Source of the DNA: an uncultured Methanobrevibacter sp.
GTDB taxonomy: Archaea; Methanobacteriota; Methanobacteria; Methanobacteriales; Methanobacteriaceae
Direction: 5' to 3'
DNA length: 5,637 nucleotides
Assembly: GCF_937881195.1 (NCBI RefSeq)
Contig: NZ_CALGFC010000013.1
Location: 1-5,637 of the forward strand
Position numbers and translations under genes: made by a program. The notes below the pieces were generated by a model that did no database searches, was not told where the DNA came from, and saw only the letters and a list, made by a program, of their open reading frames with translations. Shown piece by piece: positions 1 to 4,355 of this stretch. Each line of letters begins with the position of its first letter. The first letter of the stretch is position 1.

Positions 1-25
1 CATAAAGATTTGAAACTTCTACCAT
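1..25 (-). CDS. 5' end of an unidentified gene leaving the window (partial)
   Basis: An ATG at 25-23 on the minus strand opens a frame reading MVEVSNLY before the window ends. It is preceded by GGGTGG (38-33) with a 7-base spacer, close to the GGTGAT-type SD used by the other genes here, and by an A/T-rich promoter-like stretch. Eight residues cannot identify the product. The beginning would suit an ABC-transporter ATPase or many other proteins, so no function is assigned. It lies downstream of serA on the same strand, but about 350 bases and several T-tracts separate them, so it probably has its own promoter. Confidence 0.5.
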
Positions 26-40
26 TTTATAACCACCCTA

Positions 41-107
41 ATACTAATTCAAATGTTATTAACAATGAAATTGAAAGGAGATATATTATATTTATTATAC
101 TAATTCA
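41..107 (-). repeat. 11-bp direct repeat pair flanking the left-edge promoter
   Basis: TGAATTAGTAT occurs on the minus strand at 107-97 and 51-41, 56 bp apart. One copy lies just upstream of the likely TATA box and the other just downstream of the likely start site. Paired elements placed like this can be operators for a dimeric regulator, but no regulator can be named from the sequence. Confidence 0.35.
78..107 (-). promoter_or_regulatory. putative promoter of the left-edge gene
   Basis: On the minus strand an A/T-only element reading AAATATAATATAT (93-81) resembles an archaeal TATA box. A start about 25 bases downstream would fall near position 61, giving a leader of about 35 bases before the ATG at 25. 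The 11-mer TGAATTAGTAT sits directly upstream (107-97) and recurs in the leader (51-41). TATA-like sequence is abundant in this DNA, so confidence is modest. Confidence 0.3.
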
Positions 108-263
108 TGGCCAATCATAATTACTAATAACATATAATAAAGATTATATAATATCTTATTTATGATAATATAAATAGTTTTGGTTAATAATAGAGAAATC
201 TCTTAAAAATAATGAAAATATTTCAAATATAGATAATTAAAATAGTTTTAAAAATAATAAACT

Positions 264-364
264 AAAAAAAAAAAAATAATAAAAAATAAAATAAATATTT
301 TAAGAAATAAAAATAAAATAATGTTTTAAGAAATAAAAAATAAATTTTTTAAAAAATAAAAAAA
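264..364 (-). terminator. T-rich termination region of serA with degenerate tandem repeats
   Basis: Reading on the serA strand, the sequence after the stop codon has successive T-tracts: T7 at 364-358, T6 at 356-351 and T13 at 276-264. Euryarchaeal RNA polymerase commonly terminates at such oligo-T runs without a stable hairpin. The same stretch, on the plus strand, contains a repeated TTTTAAGAAATAAAAA (298-313 and 324-339), a 26-bp-period duplication. From 120 to 263 I see only A/T-rich non-coding sequence. Confidence 0.5.
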
Positions 365-373
365 TATTTTGAG

Positions 374-1945
374 TTAAAGCTCTAAACCAACTGCATCAAA
401 AACATTTTCAAGACTTTTTACTTCTTCCATAACATCATCAGGGATTTTTTGATCAACAGTTAGAATCATTATGGCATTTCCACCAGCTATATCCCTACCA
501 ACCTGCATAGTTCCAATATTTATATTTTTTTCACCTAATTTTGTTCCAATAGTACCTATAGCTCCAGGAATATCATTATATTTAGATATAAACATGTGCC
601 CCTCAGGTTTTACATCAACCCAATAATCATTAATTTTTATAATAGCAGGCTCATATAAATCAGTACCTTCTACTGAAAATTCATCATCATCAGTAATTGC
701 CTTAACTTTTACTGATGAATCATAACCTTTAGAATCACAGGTTTTTCCTTCAGTTATACTAATTCCTCTTTCTTGAGCAATAGTTGGAGCATTAATCATA
801 TTAACTGGATCAATTAAAACATGGTTAAGGGCACCTTGAAGAACTGTTCTTGTTAATATATCATGATGAGGGATTTCACTAAGTTCTCCACAATAAACAA
901 TTTCGATTTCTTTTATCTGGCCATTAATAGATTGGGAAACAAAACTTCCTAATTTTTTACACAATGCAACATAAGGTTTTATCTCTTCATAAGTTTTTGA
1001 ATCAACCACAGGCATGTTTAAAACATTTTTTGGAGCCCTACCATTTAAAACTTCAATTACTTCATTAGCTACAATAATAGCTGCATCTCTTTGAGCTTCT
1101 TTAGTTGAAGCTGCAATATGAGGAGTTAAAACAATATTATCTAATTCAAATAGTTTACTCATTTTAGGAGGTTCTTCTTCATAAACATCAAGAGCAGCAC
1201 CACCAAGTTTATCATTACTTAATGCATCATATAATGCATCTTCATCAATAATACCGCCCCTTGCACAATTTACAATAAATGCATCATCTTTCATAATATC
1301 TAATTCTTTTTTAGATATTAGATGCTTAGTTTCAGGAGTTAAAGGAACATGAATAGTTATGAAATCTGCTTTTTTTAATACTGTTTCAAGATCAGCAAGT
1401 TCAACACCCATTTGTTTAGCTATTTCCTTAGGCAAATATGGATCATATACAATTGCGTCCATTTCAAATGCTTTACAACGACTTACTACTTGAGAACCTA
1501 TCCTACCCATTCCCACTACACCAAGAGTTTTATTTCTTAGTTCAACACCCATAAATCTGCTTTTTTCCCATTTATCTTCCTTAACAGATTTATCGGCAAT
1601 AGCTATTTTTCTTGCAGAAGTTAACATCATGCCCATTGTATGTTCAGCTACAGTGATTGAAGTTGATTCAGGAGCATTTACTACCATTATACCCTTTTCA
1701 GTAGCAGCTTCTACATCAACATTATCTACACCCACACCAGCCCTGGCTATTATTTTAAGTTTATCTGCTTTTTCGATTACTTCACGAGTTACTTTAGTTC
1801 TACTTCTAACAATTATTGCTTCATATTCTGATATAGTATTAAGTAACTCTTCCGGAGTTATATCTGTGTCAACAACAACTTCAGCCACTTCTTTTAAATT
1901 ATCAATACCTTTTTGGTTTATTGAATCTGCAACTATTACCTTCAT
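374..1945 (-). CDS. serA: D-3-phosphoglycerate dehydrogenase
   Basis: Cytoplasmic NAD-dependent enzyme oxidising 3-phosphoglycerate to 3-phosphohydroxypyruvate, the first step of serine synthesis. The 523-residue product has the long archaeal/Mycobacterium-type architecture: an N-terminal substrate half (about 1-98), a Rossmann NAD domain (about 99-283) with GMGRIG at 145-150 and Asp168 at the end of the following strand, an intervening regulatory (ASB-like) domain (about 317-445), and a C-terminal ACT domain (about 451-523) that in the family senses serine. The catalytic triad is present: Arg229 (NCARGG), Glu258 (before PP) and His276 (TPH), with the family's usual spacing. Start choice: the ATG at 1945 lies 5 bases after AGGTGA (1956-1951). 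The in-frame GTG at 1954 is part of that SD, so the longer 526-residue reading is unlikely. No frameshift or missing key residue is seen. It is monocistronic, divergent from the YbjQ-family gene. Confidence 0.97.
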   Translation of the reverse strand: MKVIVADSINQKGIDNLKEVAEVVVDTDITPEELLNTISEYEAIIVRSRTKVTREVIEKADKLKIIARAGVGVDNVDVEAATEKGIMVVNAPESTSITVAEHTMGMMLTSARKIAIADKSVKEDKWEKSRFMGVELRNKTLGVVGMGRIGSQVVSRCKAFEMDAIVYDPYLPKEIAKQMGVELADLETVLKKADFITIHVPLTPETKHLISKKELDIMKDDAFIVNCARGGIIDEDALYDALSNDKLGGAALDVYEEEPPKMSKLFELDNIVLTPHIAASTKEAQRDAAIIVANEVIEVLNGRAPKNVLNMPVVDSKTYEEIKPYVALCKKLGSFVSQSINGQIKEIEIVYCGELSEIPHHDILTRTVLQGALNHVLIDPVNMINAPTIAQERGISITEGKTCDSKGYDSSVKVKAITDDDEFSVEGTDLYEPAIIKINDYWVDVKPEGHMFISKYNDIPGAIGTIGTKLGEKNINIGTMQVGRDIAGGNAIMILTVDQKIPDDVMEEVKSLENVFDAVGLEL

Positions 1946-1950
1946 TAAAT

Positions 1951-1956
1951 TCACCT
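1951..1956 (-). promoter_or_regulatory. serA ribosome binding site (decides the start)
   Basis: AGGTGA on the minus strand, 5 bases before ATG 1945-1943, matches the archaeal 16S 3' end (AUCACCUCC). It contains the upstream in-frame GTG, which argues that this GTG is SD sequence and not the start codon. Confidence 0.85.
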
Positions 1957-1991
1957 GTATAAACTTTAAACATTAACTATTAAGAAAAATA

Positions 1992-2037
1992 ATGCATAAA
2001 ATGCATAAAAAACATAATATCCGATACTATAAATTAA
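1992..2037 (-). promoter_or_regulatory. putative serA promoter with twin ATGCAT palindromes
   Basis: On the minus strand TTAATTTATAG (2037-2027) is the best TATA-like element, predicting a start near 2003. At that point lie two ATGCAT palindromes (2006-2001 and 1997-1992), part of a 9-bp tandem unit. Twin palindromes over a start site could be an operator, but both elements are short and the background is A/T-rich. Confidence 0.35.
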
Positions 2038-2094
2038 TTATCTTACAATTAAAATTGATTTTATAAAATATTTAAATTTATAAAATAAAAAATA

Positions 2095-2217
2095 TTAATT
2101 TTAGAATAAAATAATATAAATATCGATTCTATTACACCATAAACAAAATTTTAATTTTAGAATAATATAAAATATTATGAATATAGTATAAAATTTTAAT
2201 TTTATTATTTTAGAATA
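2095..2217. repeat. AT-rich direct repeats with about 55-bp spacing
   Basis: TTAATTTTAGAATAA is present exactly at 2095-2109 and 2151-2165 (56 bp apart). Its core TTTTAGAATA returns a third time at 2208-2217 (53 bp further). The copies sit in the 600-base gene-free stretch between serA and the divergent YbjQ-family gene. They could be remnants of duplication or binding sites; nothing in the sequence decides this. Confidence 0.5.
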
Positions 2218-2270
2218 TTTTATTATTTTTTATTAAAATAATAATTTTATATAATATTTTATAATATTTT

Positions 2271-2334
2271 AACTATTTTATACTATTTTTATACTATTTT
2301 TATACTATTTTAGTTTTATACTATTTTAAAATAG
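2271..2334. repeat. 11-bp tandem repeat (TACTATTTTTA) ending in a palindrome
   Basis: Units TACTATTTTTA at 2281-2291 and 2292-2302, a third beginning at 2303 and a fourth at 2319-2328 form a short tandem array, preceded by a partial unit (2273-2280). The array ends in the perfect 14-bp palindrome CTATTTTAAAATAG (2321-2334). An 11-bp period is close to one helical turn. The rest of the intergenic stretch (2040-2556) is low-complexity A/T with no credible ORF. Confidence 0.6.
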
Positions 2335-2470
2335 TTTATAATTAAAATTGTTTATAATATTAAAATTTTATATAATACTTAGCACTAAAGAATATATTTT
2401 TATATTTCTATTTAACTACACTAATAAATATTACTTATCATTAAATAAAAGTATTAAATTTACAAAATTC

Positions 2471-2482
2471 ATAAATATAAAA
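2471..2482 (+). promoter_or_regulatory. possible TATA box of the YbjQ-family gene
   Basis: ATAAATATAAAA on the plus strand would place a start near 2500, about 55 bases before the ATG. Several other A/T elements nearby (for example 2521-2534) could serve equally, so the assignment is weak. Confidence 0.25.
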
Positions 2483-2556
2483 ATAAATAAAATAAACACT
2501 AATAAAAATGAATAAAAATAAATATATTTTAAATAAAAAGATATTGATGTGATAAA

Positions 2557-2895
2557 ATGGTATTAGTAGAAGAATTTATTATTTCAAGTGCGAATGATGT
2601 TCCAGGATACAAAATTATTGAAACAAAAGGATTTGCTTATGGTTTAACTGTAAGAAGTAGGGGTTTAGGAGGCCAACTTGGAGGAGAACTTAGATCAATA
2701 TTAGGTGGAGAAATAAAAGAATATCAAGAAATGATGGAAGAATCTAGAGATAAAGCTTTGAACAAATTAATAGATCATGCTAAGACAATGGGAGCTAATG
2801 CATTAATAGCTGTTCGTTATGATTCCGATGCAGTAGCCACAAATATGCAGGAAATTTTAGCTTATGGAACTGCAGTTGTAGTAGAAAAAGAATAG
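2557..2895 (+). CDS. UPF0145 / YbjQ-family protein (putative heavy-metal-binding domain)
   Basis: A 112-residue protein matching the small YbjQ/UPF0145 family, whose usual length is about 105-115 residues. Seen in the sequence: a glycine-rich segment with GGQLGGELRSILGGE (38-52), the family block EYQEMMEESRDKAL (55-68), the GANALIAVRYD strand (79-89), and the C-terminal EILAYGTAVVV (99-109). Family proteins form ring-like oligomers in solved structures and are often labelled heavy-metal-binding, but the cellular role is unknown. There is no signal peptide or membrane segment, so it is probably cytoplasmic. Start: the ATG at 2557 follows GTGAT (2549-2553) by 3 bases, a weak but typical SD, and an in-frame stop lies just upstream (2545). 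It is transcribed alone, away from serA. Confidence 0.9.
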   Translation: MVLVEEFIISSANDVPGYKIIETKGFAYGLTVRSRGLGGQLGGELRSILGGEIKEYQEMMEESRDKALNKLIDHAKTMGANALIAVRYDSDAVATNMQEILAYGTAVVVEKE

Positions 2896-2902
2896 ATATA
2901 AA

Positions 2903-2923
2903 CTTTATGATATCGTTATAAAG
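2903..2923. terminator. small hairpin after the YbjQ-family gene
   Basis: CTTTAT (2903-2908) and ATAAAG (2918-2923) form a 6-bp stem with a 9-base loop. On the plus strand no T-run follows. On the minus strand a T-rich stretch follows, so the element may rather end leftward transcripts such as that of the small peptide gene. Earlier minus-strand T-tracts at 2980-2966 and 2937-2927 are alternatives. Confidence 0.25.
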
Positions 2924-3009
2924 ACTAAAAAATAAAATTAGTATTAAAGTAATTCTATTTTAATTGAAAAGATAAAATAATATGGCATACTAAGCTCCAA
3001 AACTCTTAT

Positions 3010-3099
3010 TTAACTACATAAATTAACTAAGAGGCTAGTAATGCAAATAATTAATATAATGAAAACATCAAGCAAAAATGCTTTCAAATTATATGACAT
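3010..3099 (-). CDS. 29-residue hydrophobic small protein, candidate type I toxin-like peptide
   Basis: ATG at 3099-3097, stop TAA at 3012-3010. The start is supported by GGGGTGAT (3110-3103), the best SD in this intergenic region, with a 3-base spacer. The product starts MSYNLKAFLLDVF, continues IILIICITSLLVNLCS, and is almost entirely one hydrophobic segment (about residues 7-27) with one Lys, one Asp and two Cys, so a single membrane span is likely. G+C is higher here than in the flanking DNA. It has its own probable TATA box and a leader of about 90 bases with two strong hairpins. A divergent small RNA gene carries 14 bases complementary to that leader. Size and arrangement resemble TisB-like type I toxins; there is no sequence basis for homology. 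A chance ORF in A/T-rich DNA, or a small membrane protein of other function, remains possible. Confidence 0.6.
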   Translation of the reverse strand: MSYNLKAFLLDVFIILIICITSLLVNLCS

Positions 3100-3125
3100 A
3101 CTATCACCCCTATTATGTTTATAAT
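3088..3125 (-). promoter_or_regulatory. hairpin holding the SD and start codon of the small protein
   Basis: On the minus-strand RNA, ATTATA (3125-3120) pairs with TATAAT (3093-3088) and ACATA (3118-3114) with TATGT (3100-3096), leaving a 13-base apical loop that contains the SD GGGGTGAT. The start codon lies inside the 3' arm. Translation should therefore depend on opening or remodelling this hairpin. Confidence 0.55.
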
Positions 3126-3130
3126 AAGAA

Positions 3131-3151
3131 AAGTCATTAGGTGTATGACTT
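3131..3151 (-). promoter_or_regulatory. leader hairpin, predicted target of the divergent small RNA
   Basis: AAGTCAT and ATGACTT form a perfect 7-bp stem with a 7-base loop, ACACCTA on the mRNA strand. The whole 5' arm and loop (3151-3138 with the closing base) are exactly complementary to the first 14 bases of the small RNA at 3293-3306. The loop also contains CACC, which can pair with GGTG of the SD hairpin loop 20-odd bases downstream. Confidence 0.6.
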
Positions 3152-3189
3152 CTCCAAAAAAAATTCAACAACTTAGGAGCTTAGTAATA

Positions 3190-3223
3190 CAATTATATAG
3201 ATATGTAATAAAAAATATATAAA
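3190..3223 (-). promoter_or_regulatory. putative promoter of the small hydrophobic protein gene
   Basis: TTTATATA on the minus strand (3223-3216) is a good archaeal TATA box. A start about 26 bases downstream falls near 3192-3188, just before the TACTAAGCTCC arm of the inverted repeat, giving a leader of about 90 bases. A second TATA-like element (3199-3192) would give a shorter leader starting near 3170 and would exclude that arm. Confidence 0.45.
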
Positions 3224-3262
3224 TATTACCATGTCTAAAATTAGTAATAAAAATAAAAAAAA

Positions 3263-3270
3263 TTTAAATA
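3263..3270 (+). promoter_or_regulatory. putative TATA box of the small RNA
   Basis: TTTAAATA on the plus strand follows a purine run (3252-3262) that suits a BRE. A start 24-27 bases downstream of its centre falls at 3290-3293, exactly where the 14-base complementary segment begins. It lies back to back with the minus-strand TATA box at 3216-3223, about 40 bp away. Confidence 0.45.
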
Positions 3271-3291
3271 ATAAAAAATTAATATAATTAA

Positions 3292-3345
3292 ATAGGTGTA
3301 TGACTTTGAGATTCATTTAAAAAAATGAGTCTCACTCCTTTTTTT
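3292..3345 (+). ncRNA. candidate antisense small RNA, about 54 nt, regulating the small protein
   Basis: The predicted RNA has two parts: an unpaired 5' segment TAGGTGTATGACTT (3293-3306), and a strong hairpin followed by T7 (3307-3345) acting as terminator. The 5' segment is perfectly complementary to 3151-3138 of the small-protein mRNA, covering the entire 7-base loop and the 5' arm of a leader hairpin, so recognition could begin in the loop and then invade the stem. The gene is divergent from its proposed target, as in tisB/istR of E. coli. Repression is the obvious guess. Because the same mRNA loop could also trap the SD, activation cannot be excluded. Boundaries are predicted from the TATA box and terminator only. 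Confidence 0.5.
3307..3345 (+). terminator. intrinsic-type terminator (12-bp hairpin plus T7)
   Basis: TGAGATTCATTT (3307-3318) pairs with AAATGAGTCTCA (3323-3334) over 12 bp with one G-U wobble, around an AAAA loop. It is followed by CTCC and seven T (3339-3345). The T-run lies only on the plus-strand side, so it ends rightward transcription. No protein gene ends nearby (the YbjQ-family gene stops 410 bases upstream), which points to a small RNA. Confidence 0.8.
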
Positions 3346-3459
3346 AAAAATTACAATATAAAGAAAATTTTATTTTTAATATTAAAATCAATATAATTCT
3401 AATTTTCTATATCTTCTAACTATATTCATTTCCTTGAAAAATGATAATAATAAAAAAAA

Positions 3460-3490
3460 TAATTTATAAAAAAATAATTTATAAAAAAAA
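3460..3490 (+). promoter_or_regulatory. duplicated TATA-box unit before the TIM-barrel gene
   Basis: TAATTTATAAAAAAA at 3460-3474 is repeated at 3475-3489. Each copy has a perfect TTTATAAA (3463-3470 and 3478-3485). Predicted starts fall near 3493 and 3508, giving either a 20-base leader that includes the SD or an almost leaderless transcript. Between 3346 and 3459 I see only non-coding A/T-rich sequence. Confidence 0.5.
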
Positions 3491-3514
3491 TATAAAAATA
3501 TTTAATATTTTAAG

Positions 3515-4315
3515 GTGATTATAATTTTCAATGATAATCTAATATTTAAAAATAAAGAAATTCCAAGAATAATCTTAGGAAGTGCACCCTTTACATCAGA
3601 AAGTTATTTTGGACATAGATCCAGATTATATCACCTTGATTTAGAAATAAACTCCGATAATGTAGCAAAAATAATAAAAAAAGCTAATGAAAATGGAGTA
3701 AATGCTATAAATTTAGTAAATAATGATAATTTAATAGAAAGCTATGAAAAAGTGATAGAAAATAAAGAAATAACTGTTATAGGGACTATAGGCAAGTCAA
3801 AAATTGATTATGTTAATCCAAATTATGAAAAAGCAAAAAATGTCAATTGGAAGGAAGATATAAATCTTTTATCTAAATATAATTGTCCCATAATGCTTAT
3901 TGATGAATTCATAACTGATAGCTATGATTTCGAATTAATTGAAAAAATATTAAAAGAAATTAAAAGTAAGGGATCTTTTGCAGGACTCATAACAGCATAT
4001 CCATTTAGAACTACTGAAAAATTATTAAAATCCCCTATTTTGGATTTATTCGACTTTTATATGGTTCCTATAAATAAACTGGGATATATGATGGATACTA
4101 AGGTTTTTATGGATAAAGAAAGAGATAATTTAGCTAATCTATTAAAAAAAATAGACAAAAAAATAATTGTTAATAAAATTTTGGCTTGTGGTATACAACA
4201 AGTAGAAGAAGCATTTAATTTTTTAAAAAAATTGGACTATGTAGATATGGTTACAATTGGAGTAGCTAGTGAAAAAGAAGCAGAAATTGACTTTAAGCTA
4301 TTAAAAGATATTTAA
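3515..4315 (+). CDS. predicted TIM-barrel protein of unknown function
   Basis: About 266 residues, soluble, no membrane segment. Alternating strands and helices suggest a (beta/alpha)8 barrel: RIILGSAPF (18-26), VNAINLV (62-68), ITVIGTIG (86-93), PIMLIDEF (125-132), FAGLITAYP (155-163), FDFYMVPIN (179-187), KKIIVNKILACG (215-226), VDMVTIGVAS (243-252). The C-terminal pattern KILACGIQQVEEAFNFL followed by VTIGVASEKE resembles aldo/keto-reductase-like barrels, but no catalytic tetrad can be assigned, so no reaction is proposed. Start is uncertain: the GTG at 3515 lies inside AAGGTGAT (3512-3519), an SD, and no in-frame ATG occurs before codon 127; ATA 3521 or ATT 3524 may be the real start. It converges on the HTH regulator with 40 bases between stops. 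Lysine/isoleucine-rich composition fits the host. Confidence 0.85.
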   Translation: MIIIFNDNLIFKNKEIPRIILGSAPFTSESYFGHRSRLYHLDLEINSDNVAKIIKKANENGVNAINLVNNDNLIESYEKVIENKEITVIGTIGKSKIDYVNPNYEKAKNVNWKEDINLLSKYNCPIMLIDEFITDSYDFELIEKILKEIKSKGSFAGLITAYPFRTTEKLLKSPILDLFDFYMVPINKLGYMMDTKVFMDKERDNLANLLKKIDKKIIVNKILACGIQQVEEAFNFLKKLDYVDMVTIGVASEKEAEIDFKLLKDI

Positions 4316-4355
4316 AACTTTTTATAAAAATATATCTTTTAAAATTAATATATAA
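4316..4355. terminator. short convergent spacer with T-tracts on both strands
   Basis: The 40 bases between the two convergent stop codons contain a T5 run (4319-4323) and CTTTT (4337-4341) for the plus strand and A-runs (4326-4330, 4341-4344) that are T-tracts on the minus strand. Both genes probably end here. No stable hairpin is obvious. Confidence 0.35.

Larger units (their letters stand above)
2988..3186 (-). repeat. 11-bp inverted repeat enclosing the small peptide gene and its leader
   Basis: TACTAAGCTCC (2988-2998) and GGAGCTTAGTA (3176-3186) are perfect inverted copies 177 bases apart. In the minus-strand transcript, pairing can continue inwards after one mismatch through A-U and G-U pairs (3174-3170 with 3000-3004). 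The outer arm falls at the predicted 5' end of the mRNA and the inner arm just after its stop codon, so the two would close the mRNA into a ring-like fold. A short insertion with terminal inverted repeats is an alternative, but there is no transposase and no clear target duplication. Confidence 0.6.
3138..3306 (+). repeat. 14-bp exact direct repeat TAGGTGTATGACTT
   Basis: TAGGTGTATGACTT occurs at 3138-3151 and 3293-3306, 155 bp apart. It is unusually G-containing for this intergenic DNA, so chance is less likely than for the A/T repeats elsewhere. The first copy is antisense to the small-protein mRNA leader; the second is at the predicted 5' end of the plus-strand small RNA. Confidence 0.85.

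Noticed and set aside
70..125. Plus-strand AAAGGAG followed by ATG at 107
   Set aside because: The ATG is about 27 bases from the SD-like site and the frame closes after six codons.
1629..1976. 115-codon plus-strand ORF
   Set aside because: It is the antisense shadow of the serA 5' half, has no SD and encodes a low-complexity Ser/Thr/Ile-rich product.
1980..2015. Micro-ORF (MFFMHFMHYFS) in the serA leader, possible attenuator peptide
   Set aside because: No SD, no serine-codon run and no alternative terminator structure; the His/Met codons simply come from the ATGCAT repeats.
2988..3186. RNase P RNA or SRP RNA
   Set aside because: The region is closed by an inverted repeat and well structured, but has none of the universally conserved sequence blocks of these RNAs and is too short and A/T-rich.
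3145..3222. 25-codon plus-strand ORF (starts MTSPKKIQQL) behind AGGTGT
   Set aside because: The SD-like AGGTG is only one base from the ATG, too close for normal initiation, and the ORF lies antisense to the better-supported small-protein leader. The AGGTGTATG element is better explained as the RNA pairing repeat.
3300..3320. 6-codon ORF (MTLRFI) inside the small RNA
   Set aside because: Same one-base SD spacing, and it stops inside the terminator hairpin; probably incidental.
3441..3518. Plus-strand ORF from ATG 3441 ending at the TIM-barrel gene start
   Set aside because: It is a Lys/Ile low-complexity reading of the duplicated TATA-box region with no SD.
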